64,000 bases of DNA from Brevibacillus brevis (GCF_031583145.1 NZ_CP134050.1:4169001-4233000), one strand, 5' to 3'. Positions 24,165-33,710 are shown, counted from the first letter of the stretch. The notes: generated from the letters alone by a model not told the origin. Numbers and translations are program-made.

Positions 24165-24831
24165 ACTCTCTTCCCCCACTCGCCAAATACGCGTAATTCA
24201 CCCATACCATTTCTTCAATCCCCAGAATCTCCTTGAACAGATCAACCGAATCGTACAAGAGCGAAGCGCCTGTCTCTTCGTCCACATCGGTCAGCAGCTG
24301 CAGGTCAAACAGGGAACGCAACTGCTGCACCTGCTTGGGCCCCGCGATCCGGTTGAAGCACTGCGGCTTGATTCGGGTAATTCCTTTGCCTACTTCCCGC
24401 CGATACGTTTCCGAACGTACCACCCGATCCAAAATGTCCTCGTACTTTTGCCGCACGTCCTCGCTTTCCCCGATTCCCTCCTGCAGGTCAATCTCTGGAT
24501 AGAGCCGGCCAAACTCTTCTTCCGCCATCTCTACGTCAAGCGAGTAGCTGATCGTTGCGGAGGACACCTCGTAGCCGGCATCAAACAGCCGAAACCCCCA
24601 GCCGTTGTCTTCCGCGTCGTGAAACCAGAGAAGCGGCACGAATTGCTTCGACAGCTGCAGCACAAATTGCAGGGTCGCGGACGTCTCCAGCCACTCGTCC
24701 TGCAGGAAGAAAGCGTTCCAGTCGCCGTTGACGTTTCTGTGGAAGTACGGCTGATCCGTCTTGGACAAGGCGATCCGCACTTTCGGTTCGTATTTGCGTG
24801 GATAAAGAATGCCGGTCGTGAACTCACCCAT
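24163..24831 (-). CDS. Conserved hypothetical protein (222 aa)
   Basis: Not recognised. The protein is soluble, acidic and aromatic-rich (HDAEDNGWGFRLFDAGYEV), with no signal peptide or known motif. The first 30 residues (YPRKYEPKVRIALSKTDQPY) look like a beta sheet. The ribosome site (GTGGAAATC) is weak. It is convergent with the M23 gene. Confidence 0.65.
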   Translation of the reverse strand: MGEFTTGILYPRKYEPKVRIALSKTDQPYFHRNVNGDWNAFFLQDEWLETSATLQFVLQLSKQFVPLLWFHDAEDNGWGFRLFDAGYEVSSATISYSLDVEMAEEEFGRLYPEIDLQEGIGESEDVRQKYEDILDRVVRSETYRREVGKGITRIKPQCFNRIAGPKQVQQLRSLFDLQLLTDVDEETGASLLYDSVDLFKEILGIEEMVWVNYAYLASGGRE

Positions 24832-24882
24832 CCGATTTCCACCGCTTTCTGGAAGTTCTCCCCTATTCCTTCTCTGCTTAGT

Positions 24883-25479
24883 CTATTCAGGACCCGCTTG
24901 TTTTTTGCTGTGATCTTTGTCAAACGTGCTTGAATGGAGAATCGTATGGACAGCTCCTTCCGGCTTCAGCTCGGATTGGTACAAATGCACGTGCTTCACT
25001 TCCCAGCGGGGCGATTCGATGGCCAGGTACCGCTCGTTCCACTCCATCAGCGGCAAGCCGTTTCCCTGCACACGCGGGCCGCGTGCGAGCGTAATGTGCG
25101 GCTTGTACTTTTTTTGGTCGTAGCTCAAGCCTTCATGGAGGTCAAAACGCTTGCCGAGCAGAAGATGCAGCTGCTTGAGCGGATCTGTCTGGCCGCGCAA
25201 GCCAAGCCAAAGCACACGGGGATGCTCGGCATGGGGAAACGCGCCGAATCCACCTACTCGCAACGTAAACGGCTGGATGATGGCGCTGACGATGTCCATG
25301 TCCTCGCAGATGGCTGGCAGCAGTGACTCAGGTACCTCGCCCAAAAAATGCAGGGTCAGATGCAAGTTTTGCAGCGATTGCCAGCGATCGGCCGTCAAAT
25401 CCTGCCTCAGCCTTTGCTGAACGTCGGCGATGTATGCAGCGGCGTGCTGCGGAATGTCCAGTGCAACGAATAGACGCAT
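24883..25479 (-). CDS. thpR: RNA 2',3'-cyclic phosphodiesterase ThpR (LigT)
   Basis: ATG 25479 follows GGAAGGAGACAAGGGGGC. The 198-residue 2H phosphoesterase has both H-x-T motifs: NLHLTLHFLG (H40, T42) and KPHITLARG (around residue 128). It hydrolyses 2',3'-cyclic phosphate ends of RNA and can join tRNA halves. A dispersed-repeat copy (25513-25601) occupies the whole upstream region, so the promoter is probably inside it. Confidence 0.93.
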   Translation of the reverse strand: MRLFVALDIPQHAAAYIADVQQRLRQDLTADRWQSLQNLHLTLHFLGEVPESLLPAICEDMDIVSAIIQPFTLRVGGFGAFPHAEHPRVLWLGLRGQTDPLKQLHLLLGKRFDLHEGLSYDQKKYKPHITLARGPRVQGNGLPLMEWNERYLAIESPRWEVKHVHLYQSELKPEGAVHTILHSSTFDKDHSKKQAGPE

Positions 25480-25512
25480 GTGCCCCCTTGTCTCCTTCCT
25501 TTGGAAATGTAG

Positions 25513-25601
25513 AAATCCTGGATACGCCATGCCTTTTGGCCAAGCTGCGGTTGTCCTTATACTGGATCGGCATTTGATAAATGCCTATCTGTACGAAAAA
25601 A
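25513..25601 (-). repeat. Dispersed intergenic repeat, copy A (full length)
   Basis: This 89-bp copy contains the hairpin GGCATTTGATAAATGCC and shares most of its length with copies at 60555-60633 and 47881-47939. Read on the minus strand it begins at the T run of the upstream gene's terminator. In copy B the hairpin arms change together (GGAATTT with AAATTC). Confidence 0.75.
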
Positions 25602-25620
25602 GCTCTCCATCGGGAGAGCC
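25594..25620 (-). terminator. Terminator of the 162-aa gene
   Basis: On the minus strand GCTCTCC and GGAGAGC are followed by TTTTTTC, which merges into the dispersed repeat. Confidence 0.85.
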
Positions 25621-25638
25621 TTTCTGTATTCTCGCTCC

Positions 25639-26127
25639 TTATGCAGCCAACATTTTACCGGTTACGATGCCCAAAACGCTTCGGACGTATTCACCGAGCC
25701 TGCCGGTACCGGGTTGATAGGAAAAGCGAATGGTCAATTCGACGTGGCCGACGTGACCCGCAGGCGGGATGTTCCAAAACAGGTCGACTTCTCCGTACAA
25801 AATTTCTTCAATGCGTTGTTTTTTTCCTTCGATGTCCAGATTCGGGTCGTGGGACAAGGAAAACTTCATCATGATCGACAAAGATTCCTTTGACGACAAT
25901 ACTTCGCTTGGCAAGCGCAGCTTTCCGTGGACGGCGACGACTCCTGCCTCTCCCCACAACGTATACTCCAGCAAAGCCTGAAATTGTGGGGTCACTTGCA
26001 GTTCCAAGGCAGGGAGTCCGCCCTCGATCGTAAGCCCGTGATTCGCGGCCACTTGTTCGATCTCCCCTTGAAAACGGTGAGCGCAGTCAGAAACGTATTG
26101 TAGTACATCGGGTTGAACAGCGTACAT
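25639..26127 (-). CDS. Conserved hypothetical protein (162 aa)
   Basis: ATG 26127 is preferred over GTG 26136 because GAGAGGTGA lies 5 nt before the ATG. No domain is recognised. The central part alternates beta strands (ALLEYTLWGEAGVVAVHGKL), and the C-terminus is hydrophobic (VRSVLGIVTGKMLAA) but too short for a clear membrane anchor. It has its own terminator. Confidence 0.7.
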   Translation of the reverse strand: MYAVQPDVLQYVSDCAHRFQGEIEQVAANHGLTIEGGLPALELQVTPQFQALLEYTLWGEAGVVAVHGKLRLPSEVLSSKESLSIMMKFSLSHDPNLDIEGKKQRIEEILYGEVDLFWNIPPAGHVGHVELTIRFSYQPGTGRLGEYVRSVLGIVTGKMLAA

Positions 26128-26277
26128 CGTTGTCACCTCTCCCCAGCAGATTATCTGTCCTACCTAAGTTCGGAATTTTCCTTGTCGTATCCTTTGTTGA
26201 AAAATGACTTATTTACCCATATTTCATCGAAGTGAAAAAAATTCCTATGAAAATTCGTTTTCACAATGTCGCCCTAT

Positions 26278-27318
26278 TTACCGATAGGGATCGTCCATGG
26301 ACGAAAACGCTTCCCGATGCAGAGCGGACAGGACCTCCTGCATTTCGTCATCCAGCTCCAAATGATAGAGTCGTCCTTTTTCATACCGCAAAATCGGGAA
26401 GGCGCCGAGCTGCAGCGGATTTGCTTCCTCGCATCGGAGAAAAGCCGGCAGGGCCATAAAAAAGCGGGAAAACGGATTCGCTTCGTCCTCCGACATGTGA
26501 ATGACCTCAAACAAATGCGACAGAGACGGCGTCACCACAAGCGACAAATACGCCTCTTGCTCGGCGGCCCAGACGGTGAAAGAAGCATCTCTCACCTCGC
26601 TCCGCGAGTGCCGTCGTACGACCCAGACCGCCTGCTGCAGCGTCTTCATCAGCAGGTGCTGGGCTTCCTCCTCATCGTAGGCTGCCAGCATCCGTCGATA
26701 ATCCAGGACGAAAGCCATGCCTTCCTCCGCTAACACCGACCTCGGAAGGGACGTGGCGGGTATGGACTGCATCTCTTCCTCCTTCACCTCCGCCGCTTCC
26801 GGAAGCGTTTCGGGCGTCCCTTCGTACAGGGCGCGGATCATTTCGGTCGTGCGCGCCCTTTCCTCCAGGGAGAACGTGATCGGCTCCGTGTAGATGTGTG
26901 TCAGACCGCCCTCTTCATAGGACAGGTAGTGCAGAGGAGTAAAAGGCTGGCGAAGCATGGTCTGGATCATGTGGCGCTCTTCCGCCTTGGAAATGTCGAA
27001 GCTCAAGGGAAAACCGAGCGGATGGAGCGGATCGGACAGCGTCCAGATGACAGCGAGCAGCTGGCTTTGGTACGTTTTGAACTCAACCGAGACCGCATCA
27101 CGGGTCTGCTCGCTGAAAGCATCCACCGATTCGAACACGAGGTACAGCTCCGCCACTCCCTGTCCGTTCAAACGAGCGAAGTAAGGAAGGCCTTCCTCCC
27201 CCGCCAGCCTGTACAAATCATCAAATTGCTCCGGGTCCAAGCGCTCGCCCAAGGTCCGTTCGTCCGGGGAGGCAAGGGCAGGATCCGGCTGGATCAGCGG
27301 CTCGTACGCTTCCGTCAT
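26278..27318 (-). CDS. Hypothetical protein in surE operon (346 aa)
   Basis: The 346-residue soluble protein is not recognised. It is Glu-rich, with an acidic linker near 170-185 (EAAEVKEEEMQS) separating two similar-sized halves. It starts 5 bases after the surE stop, so the two are co-transcribed. No catalytic motif is seen. Confidence 0.75.
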   Translation of the reverse strand: MTEAYEPLIQPDPALASPDERTLGERLDPEQFDDLYRLAGEEGLPYFARLNGQGVAELYLVFESVDAFSEQTRDAVSVEFKTYQSQLLAVIWTLSDPLHPLGFPLSFDISKAEERHMIQTMLRQPFTPLHYLSYEEGGLTHIYTEPITFSLEERARTTEMIRALYEGTPETLPEAAEVKEEEMQSIPATSLPRSVLAEEGMAFVLDYRRMLAAYDEEEAQHLLMKTLQQAVWVVRRHSRSEVRDASFTVWAAEQEAYLSLVVTPSLSHLFEVIHMSEDEANPFSRFFMALPAFLRCEEANPLQLGAFPILRYEKGRLYHLELDDEMQEVLSALHREAFSSMDDPYR

Positions 27319-27322
27319 GTCG

Positions 27323-28123
27323 TTATCCCTCGCGTTTCCCCCACGATTTCACGAACGACCATTCGCCCATTTCCTTCAGGAGAGCCTTGTCCGTCGCATC
27401 GATATGGACAGGCGTGACTGCGATGTAACCGCTCTTGACCAGGTCGTAATCGAGCAGCTCGGCTGGCGGCTCGGCTTCCGGGTATTCCCGCATCAGGAAG
27501 TAGCCCTCTTCTTCCTTGCTGTATTTGTCTTCGTAATGGTTCAGTGACAGGGAGGCAGGCACGATGCCCTTTATCTGTGCTTGCGGCACATGCGGAATAT
27601 TCACGTTCCAGAACACGTTTTCCGGCAGGACGCCTTTTTTCGCTTGCTCGGCGAATTCCCGGACTAGCGGCTGAATCATCTCGGTCACCTCGCCGTAGTT
27701 TTCCTGATCGAACCAGTTGTCGTACGAGAGAGCGACGCCCGGGACGCCGAGGATGACTGCCTCTCGAGCCCCGCTGCACGTACCCGAGTAATAAATGTCA
27801 CGTCCCAGATTTGTCCCGACGTTGATGCCGGAAAAGACGATGTCCGGCTTTTGTCCGTCTTCAAAAAGCAGGTGGTAGGCCGCCTTCACACAGTCGGCGG
27901 GATTCCCGTTGATGGCCCATGCCTTGACCGGAAGACCGTAGAAGTCGCGTTCCTGCGGGTCCAATGCGCTGCGTAACGTCAAGCCGTGGCCTACGCCGCT
28001 TTTTTCTTCCTGGGGAGCTACGAGGTATATGTCCGCGCCCTCCAAGGTCAGCAGCGCTTCCGCCAGCCGCTTGATGCCCAGCGCATCAATGCCGTCGTCA
28101 TTCGTGATCAAAATACGCAACAT
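27323..28123 (-). CDS. surE: 5'/3'-nucleotidase SurE
   Basis: ATG 28123 follows GAGGAGG by 7 nt. The 266 residues match SurE: ILITNDDGIDALGI (metal-binding D9, D10), SGINVGTNLGRDIYYSGTCSGAREA and KAWAINGNPADCV. It dephosphorylates nucleoside monophosphates and short polyphosphates. The gene is followed by the 346-aa unknown. Confidence 0.97.
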   Translation of the reverse strand: MLRILITNDDGIDALGIKRLAEALLTLEGADIYLVAPQEEKSGVGHGLTLRSALDPQERDFYGLPVKAWAINGNPADCVKAAYHLLFEDGQKPDIVFSGINVGTNLGRDIYYSGTCSGAREAVILGVPGVALSYDNWFDQENYGEVTEMIQPLVREFAEQAKKGVLPENVFWNVNIPHVPQAQIKGIVPASLSLNHYEDKYSKEEEGYFLMREYPEAEPPAELLDYDLVKSGYIAVTPVHIDATDKALLKEMGEWSFVKSWGKREG

Positions 28124-28164
28124 CGTTTCGTCCTCCTCATTTGCTAGATTCTCCTTATTGTACC

Positions 28165-28199
28165 AAAAAAGCGAAAGGACCCCAATGCAATTGGGGCCC
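28165..28199 (-). terminator. Terminator after the TerB-like gene
   Basis: GGCCCCAAT and ATTGGGGTCC on the minus strand are followed by TTTCGCTTTTTT. Confidence 0.8.
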
Positions 28200-28202
28200 T
28201 CT

Positions 28203-28631
28203 CTATTCGGCGACGATCTCGTTCCAGCGTTCCCGCCATTTGATACCGTCGATGATCCACTCTTCCACCTGCGCCTGCTTTTCCTCCGAAATGCCAATCA
28301 GGCACGCAATCCGCGCGATCTCTTTGGACTCTTTCGGAGACAGCTTGCGGTCAATCAGAGCCATGTGATAGAGCTTGCGCATCATCACCAGCTTTTCGGT
28401 TTGAGACAGATCGACCAGATCGCGGACGATGTCCTCCGGGCGCTTCGGATAATCCATGTCATCCATCAAGATTTGTCGTTCCTTCAAGGTAAAATGCTCG
28501 GAATTCACCATTTCATGAATGCGGTTCACTTCTTTATTTCCTATATAACCGTCGGCGTGACCGACGCATATCATCAAACGAATGGATGCAAACAAGATCT
28601 GTTTGTCCTTTTCCATTTTCGTATACAACAC
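28203..28631 (-). CDS. TerB-like protein
   Basis: The GTG start at 28631 is 6 nt from AGGAGG; the upstream frame extension lacks a start signal. The 142-residue product resembles the TerB/DjlA-like helical domain: ILFASIRLMICVGHADGYIGNKEVNRI and a second half LYHMALIDRKLSPKESKEIARI, each with acidic residues that bind metal in the family. Function unknown. Confidence 0.7.
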   Translation of the reverse strand: MLYTKMEKDKQILFASIRLMICVGHADGYIGNKEVNRIHEMVNSEHFTLKERQILMDDMDYPKRPEDIVRDLVDLSQTEKLVMMRKLYHMALIDRKLSPKESKEIARIACLIGISEEKQAQVEEWIIDGIKWRERWNEIVAE

Positions 28632-28682
28632 GCGTTTCCTCCTCCTACCGTCTTCTGGCTGCATATGTTCTGTTTTTCAAAC

Positions 28683-28745
28683 GGTAAAAATCCTTTTACC
28701 TAATTATACGTTGAAAAAGGAAAGCGGTTTCACACTAATATGTGA
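28683..28745. promoter_or_regulatory. Inverted repeats upstream of the TerB-like gene
   Basis: GGTAAAA/TTTTACC (28683-28700) forms a hairpin and TCACA-N6-TGTGA (28730-28745) a second palindrome. A minus-strand TATAAT (28703-28708) lies between. No matching regulator is recognised. Confidence 0.4.
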
Positions 28746-28821
28746 CAAATTTTTCTCGCTTTCTGACGACCATCCGAAGTCTTGTCCTGTTGCACGTTCC
28801 TTTCATCCTTTCATACCGTTG

Positions 28822-30621
28822 TTACATCTCTTGAAATCGCACAAAAACACGAGAATAGTCAATCCATCCGTACGAATCCAGCGAGAGCCCACAAAGGCGT
28901 GGGTGAACCTCCCTTTCAATCCGGTTCGAATACAATGGAACCAAAACATTCCGCTCGCGAAGGACGGTCAGGATTCCGTTCATCGCAGCTTGGCGTTCCT
29001 TCGCGGCAAGCTCCGCGATCATCGAGCGGCCCGCCTCATCCAGATGATGATAAATGCTCAGCGTCTCGGCAAAGACCAGCTCCAGCAAGGACAGCTCTTC
29101 CCGTTCGTCGACATTGGCGCTGTCCAAAACCAGATCGGCTCTTTGCAAAAGCTCGGGCTTCGCCAGGTCTTCGGGCTTGGCATACACGATTTCGACCACA
29201 ATCCCGCTCGCCGCACATCTCTTCTGTATCCACAGCGCATCCTCCTCGTGGTCTGGATCCGGATACGTGTACATGCGCAGCGGCTCGCCCGTATAACCGC
29301 ACTCCTTCGCTACCATTCCCACGTTCACGGCCACTGCTTCAGCCGCGACTGCAATAAGGCCCGCATCTCCCCAGCCTTCTACGGGATGCCGTGAGCCTTG
29401 CAGATCGGCACGCATCTCGCTTCCATCCAAAAGGCTCGCCAATGCCTGACGAAAGGCTGGCTGCTGCAATACTCCGGGCTTTCTGCCATTCAGGCTGACG
29501 TATTGAAAGCACTGTTCCCGGCGGGACAAGCCGTGCCAGTCTGGATGTCTCCGCTGCTGGGCAATTTGTGCCCTCCCGTCGTTCTCCAGGAGCTGCACTT
29601 GCTTTTTGGCGGTTTCATCCGCCAATCCAGGCACACACCACAGCTCCACCCGGTCGAGAAACGGACGCCCTGCAAAATGTGATTGGAACGCCTCGAGAAC
29701 GAGCATGGAGTCGTCGTTTCGGACCACCTTGAACGGACCCGACCCAACCGGAAGAGCCGGGAACGACTCCCCCATCTCTTGGGAGTAGCCGCGAGGGACG
29801 ATCGCTGCGTACTCCTTGCTCAGCGCATGGAGGAGGAGATCATCCGGGTGCTTCAACATGACTGCCACCGTATAGTCGTCCAGCGGCCGCACATCCTCGA
29901 CCGTCCTGAGCAGCCAGCGATGCAAGGATGGCTTGTCCATCAGGCGGCGCAGGGAAAAGCACACATCCTCCGCCGTCAGAGGCAGTCCGTGGTGGAACAA
30001 GACCCCTTTTCGCAAGTAGAAGATCCATTGTCTGCCCGCTTCGTCGACGTCCCAGGAAAAGGCAAGCTGGGGCTCAATGGTGCGGGTGACGGGATCGAAA
30101 CGGACGAGCGTATCGAAGATTTGTTTGACCAAATGCGTTTGCGAACGCAGCAAAACACTCACAGGGTCGAGCGAGCCAAAGGGGCGGTCGACGAACAAGC
30201 GAAGCGTATCGACCCGATCGCCGCCCCTCGTTCCCTTCGCGCCGCGGCTTAGTCCAAACTGGCTGCTCATCCACCGCGCGTAGCTGTCCTCAAGTCCAGG
30301 CCACCGGTTTTGATAATCCCCGATCAACTGGCGGGAGGCGTGAATCTCCCCTCTTTGCACCAGCTCCTTGGCAGTGGAAAACACCAGGTCGGACGGCCCG
30401 ATGAAACACGTGAGCGACGACAGATGGCCGCGCCCCCGCCCTGGCTGCCACATGAGCCAGCCCAGGTTCTGCATTTTTTTCAAGGTCAACGTCGCATTGC
30501 GCAAGGTGCAGCAGAGAATATCCGCCACTTGGGCCAGCGATATTTCCACACGGGTACCGGGTTCGAGAGCCGGACAGCCCGTACACAGCCGCACGTATTG
30601 TTCAACCAGCTGCAAGCTCAT
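28822..30621 (-). CDS. SgrR-family regulator (HTH plus solute-binding domain)
   Basis: The start at ATG 30621 follows AAAGGGGGATCGGTGGTG. The 599-residue protein has an N-terminal winged HTH (VADILCCTLRNATLTLKKMQNLGWLMW, about 25-75) and a long C-terminal SBP_bac_5 domain beginning near residue 130 (LVKQIFDTLVRFDPVTRTIEPQLAFSW). It has no signal peptide, so it acts inside the cell. In E. coli SgrR senses sugar phosphates and controls setA; here it is divergent from an MFS carrier of the same kind. Confidence 0.88.
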   Translation of the reverse strand: MSLQLVEQYVRLCTGCPALEPGTRVEISLAQVADILCCTLRNATLTLKKMQNLGWLMWQPGRGRGHLSSLTCFIGPSDLVFSTAKELVQRGEIHASRQLIGDYQNRWPGLEDSYARWMSSQFGLSRGAKGTRGGDRVDTLRLFVDRPFGSLDPVSVLLRSQTHLVKQIFDTLVRFDPVTRTIEPQLAFSWDVDEAGRQWIFYLRKGVLFHHGLPLTAEDVCFSLRRLMDKPSLHRWLLRTVEDVRPLDDYTVAVMLKHPDDLLLHALSKEYAAIVPRGYSQEMGESFPALPVGSGPFKVVRNDDSMLVLEAFQSHFAGRPFLDRVELWCVPGLADETAKKQVQLLENDGRAQIAQQRRHPDWHGLSRREQCFQYVSLNGRKPGVLQQPAFRQALASLLDGSEMRADLQGSRHPVEGWGDAGLIAVAAEAVAVNVGMVAKECGYTGEPLRMYTYPDPDHEEDALWIQKRCAASGIVVEIVYAKPEDLAKPELLQRADLVLDSANVDEREELSLLELVFAETLSIYHHLDEAGRSMIAELAAKERQAAMNGILTVLRERNVLVPLYSNRIEREVHPRLCGLSLDSYGWIDYSRVFVRFQEM

Positions 30622-30751
30622 CACCACCGATCCCCCTTTCCAAAACATGAAATTCTCGCAGGCTTAATCGTACGCTTTTTCTCCCCCTGCTGGCAACGTA
30701 AAATGGTCGAAACGTCGTTATACCCTACGCCCCAAAGAAAGGAAGCGAACC

Positions 30752-31984
30752 ATGAACCTCTTTCCAAGAACACTCGAACGACTTTTTTCCGCCTATCCGC
30801 CGCTCCTGTGGGTCCGCCTGTTCGGAGAAACGCTCACGTCCGCTTCCAGCGCGATGATCGCCCCGTTTTTGGTCCTGTATCTCAGCGACCACCTCGGCGG
30901 CTCTGTTCCCTTGACCATGATCATCATTGGACTTCAGCCCTTCTCGGAAATTTTGCTGACCCTGCTGGCGGGCAGCGTGACCGACCGCTTCCGGCGCAAG
31001 ACGATCATGCTCGTCTCCCTGCTCATACAGGGTACCGCCATGTTTGCCATGTCCTGGGCCGAGTCGATGGCAGCGTTCGCCTTTCTCTACGTGCTCAACG
31101 GGGCAGGACGCTCGCTCTTCATCCCGGCCAGCCGGGCCCATCTCGCCGATTCCATCCGGACGGATCAGATGGCGGGCGCTTTCGCCCTGCTGAGCACGGC
31201 CAGCAGTATCGGTGCCTCGCTCGGCCCTTTGGCCGGCGTACTCCTCTACCGGTACGATCCGTCACTCGCCTTTTTGTTTACGTCCTTATCCTTGCTTCTG
31301 TACGCGGCCGCTGTCTGGTGGAAGGTGCCGCACACGCGCCAGGCCATGGCGGCGGCTGAAGAGTCGCATCCCGCCTTTTCCACCCGATCGCTGCCTGCGT
31401 ATCGCCCGGCTCTCGCCATCATGCTCTTGTCCTTGCCCGTCAGCCTGTTCTACGCGCAGACGGAAACCAATCTGCAGCTTCATTTCAAGGAGACGATGGC
31501 TGACTATTTGCAAACGCTGGCGACACTGGCTTCCGTAAAAGGCATCCTGCTGATTGCCCTGGAGTTTTGGTTGGTCAAATGGACTCAGCATCTGCCCGCC
31601 AGGCTGCTCGTCTCGGGCTCGTACCTTTGTTTTGCGGCTGTCGCGATCGGATACGCCCTGTTCGACACACTCCCGGCTCTCCTGGCCTTGCAGCTCGTCT
31701 GGGTCGTAGGAGAGAGCATCGGGCTGACGCAGCTGTTGACCTTCGTCTCCCGCATCGCTCCTCCGTCCATGCGAGGCCGCTACTACGCCATTACCGGCAC
31801 GCACTGGGATATCTCCCGCACATGCGGGCCGTTGCTCGGGAGCTACGTCCTGCTCCATTTCGGCGGAAGCGCGCTGTTTGCCATCGTCGCGCTGGCGCTT
31901 CTCGTCGGCAGCATGGCGATCTACGCCTACCTGCGTCAAAAAGAAAAAGCCTTCCCGTTAAAACAGGAAGGCGGTTTTCACTAA
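30752..31984 (+). CDS. MFS transporter, divergent from SgrR-like gene
   Basis: A 410-residue major facilitator with 12 predicted helices and the cytoplasmic loop motif GSVTDRFRRKTIM between TM2 and TM3. The large central loop is at about 195-215. Likely an efflux carrier under control of the adjacent regulator; substrate unknown. ATG 30752 follows AAAGGAAG. Confidence 0.85.
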   Translation: MNLFPRTLERLFSAYPPLLWVRLFGETLTSASSAMIAPFLVLYLSDHLGGSVPLTMIIIGLQPFSEILLTLLAGSVTDRFRRKTIMLVSLLIQGTAMFAMSWAESMAAFAFLYVLNGAGRSLFIPASRAHLADSIRTDQMAGAFALLSTASSIGASLGPLAGVLLYRYDPSLAFLFTSLSLLLYAAAVWWKVPHTRQAMAAAEESHPAFSTRSLPAYRPALAIMLLSLPVSLFYAQTETNLQLHFKETMADYLQTLATLASVKGILLIALEFWLVKWTQHLPARLLVSGSYLCFAAVAIGYALFDTLPALLALQLVWVVGESIGLTQLLTFVSRIAPPSMRGRYYAITGTHWDISRTCGPLLGSYVLLHFGGSALFAIVALALLVGSMAIYAYLRQKEKAFPLKQEGGFH

Positions 31985-31987
31985 CCA

Positions 31988-32785
31988 CTAGCTGAGCAAG
32001 AAGCGGTCTTCGTTTAAACTCTCTCCGCCGCGGGCTGTTTCAAAGGCGCGCAGCAGGTCCTGCGGTTTCATCGTGCGTTTTTTCTCATCCGGGATATCGA
32101 GGATGATGCCCCCGTCATGCATCATCAGGAGCCGGTTGCCCATATTCAGCGCCTGCTCCATGTTGTGGGTGACCATGATCGTCGTCAGGTTGTGACGCTC
32201 CACGATCTTCTCCGTCAGCTCTACAATCAGCTGCGCACGCTTAGGGTCCAGCGCTGCGGTATGTTCGTCAAGCAGCAGGATCTTCGGCTCGGTAAACGTC
32301 GCCATCAGCAGGCTGAGCGCTTGCCGCTGTCCGCCCGAGAGAAAGCCCACTTTTGTCTTGAGGCGATTCTCGAGCCCTTGGTCCAGCTGCTTCAGCTGCT
32401 CGCGGAACAGCTCCCGCTTCTGATTGTTTACTCCGAAGGACAGTGTGCGGCGCTTCCCTCTCCCAAGCGCGATTGCCAGATTTTCTTCGATCGTCATATT
32501 GGGAGCGGTCCCCGCCATCGGATCCTGGAAGACGCGACCGATCAATCCGGCTCGCTGGTGCTCGCCCATGCGGGTCACATCTTTTCCGTCGATACTGATG
32601 CTGCCTCCATCCGGCAGCATTCCGCCGGAGATGATGTTCATCAAGGTGGATTTCCCGGCCCCGTTACTTCCAATGACAGTGATGAAATCACCCGGCTTCA
32701 CGTTCAGATTCACGTTGCGCAGGGCGATCTTTTCGTTTACCGTTCCTGCGTTGAATATTTTATGGACACCAGAAATGTTAAGCAT
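31988..32785 (-). CDS. ABC transporter ATPase (TrpXYZ-like system)
   Basis: The 265-residue ATPase has Walker A GSNGAGKST, signature LSGGQRQ, Walker B ILLLDEHTA and H-loop VTHNMEQA. It matches the ABC_sub_bind/TrpXYZ-type uptake systems, whose ATPase has EHTAALDP. Its first codons overlap the last codons of the permease by 8 bases. Confidence 0.9.
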   Translation of the reverse strand: MLNISGVHKIFNAGTVNEKIALRNVNLNVKPGDFITVIGSNGAGKSTLMNIISGGMLPDGGSISIDGKDVTRMGEHQRAGLIGRVFQDPMAGTAPNMTIEENLAIALGRGKRRTLSFGVNNQKRELFREQLKQLDQGLENRLKTKVGFLSGGQRQALSLLMATFTEPKILLLDEHTAALDPKRAQLIVELTEKIVERHNLTTIMVTHNMEQALNMGNRLLMMHDGGIILDIPDEKKRTMKPQDLLRAFETARGGESLNEDRFLLS

Positions 32786-33710
32786 CGCCGCTTCCTCCCT
32801 TCACCGCGCGAACCGCCTGCTTCTTCCACACGCCCTTGGCGATGGTCGGTACAGTCAGCGCGACAATGACGATCAGGGCCGTAATCAGCTTCATGTCAGA
32901 CGGATTGAGCCCCGCCTGCAAAGCCAAGGCGATGACCATGCGGTACACAATCGACCCGAGTATGACGGCCAGCGTCGCCCGGAAAATGGAGGAGCTTCCA
33001 AACAGTACTTCCCCGACAATAACAGAAGCCAGACCGATGACGATCATCCCGATCCCCATGCCGACGTCAGCAAAGCCCTGGTATTGGGCGACCCAAGCGC
33101 CGGATACCGCGACCAGCCCGTTGGACAGCGCAAGGCCTACGATGGTAGTCGTGTCCGTATTGACCCCAAAGCTGCGGATCATTTTCGGATTGTCGCCTGT
33201 CGCGCGCAAGTCCAGTCCCAAGTCCGTGTGCAGGAACCAGTCGATCACCAGTTTGAGCACCAGTACCCCTACCAGGAATACCATAGCCGCACCGGTCAAA
33301 ATCGTCACCCCGCCTACCGCCAGATCCGGAACACTCAGATCTTTCACGTAGGTGAACAGCGTGTCTTCCCGCAAGAGCGGCAAATTCGCTTTGCCCATGA
33401 TACGCAGGTTGACCGAGTACAGCGCAATCATCGTTAAAATCCCCGCCAGCAGGGCGTTCACTTTTCCTTTGGTATGCAGAACGCCGGTAAAGGCCCCCGC
33501 CACACAGCCGACCAGAAAAGCCAGCAGCGTAGCCAGATAGGGATTCGCGCCATCGATGATGAATTTCGCCGCGATCGCGCCACCCAAGGCGAAGCTTCCG
33601 TCAACGGTCAGGTCAGGGACGTTGAGAATGCGGAAGGTCAGATAAACGCCCAGAGCCAGTATTCCGAATAAGAGACCCTGTTCGATCGCTCCCATTATTG
33701 CCAGATTCAT
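32778..33710 (-). CDS. ABC transporter permease (TrpXYZ-like system)
   Basis: A 310-residue permease of the BPD_transp_2 (branched-chain amino acid/ribose) class, with nine or so transmembrane helices and LFGILALGVYLTFRILNVPDLTVDGSF at the N-terminus. It forms an import complex with the ATPase and the two lipoproteins upstream. Related systems import tryptophan, tyrosine or other amino acids; the ligand is unknown. Confidence 0.9.
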   Translation of the reverse strand: MNLAIMGAIEQGLLFGILALGVYLTFRILNVPDLTVDGSFALGGAIAAKFIIDGANPYLATLLAFLVGCVAGAFTGVLHTKGKVNALLAGILTMIALYSVNLRIMGKANLPLLREDTLFTYVKDLSVPDLAVGGVTILTGAAMVFLVGVLVLKLVIDWFLHTDLGLDLRATGDNPKMIRSFGVNTDTTTIVGLALSNGLVAVSGAWVAQYQGFADVGMGIGMIVIGLASVIVGEVLFGSSSIFRATLAVILGSIVYRMVIALALQAGLNPSDMKLITALIVIVALTVPTIAKGVWKKQAVRAVKGGSGDA

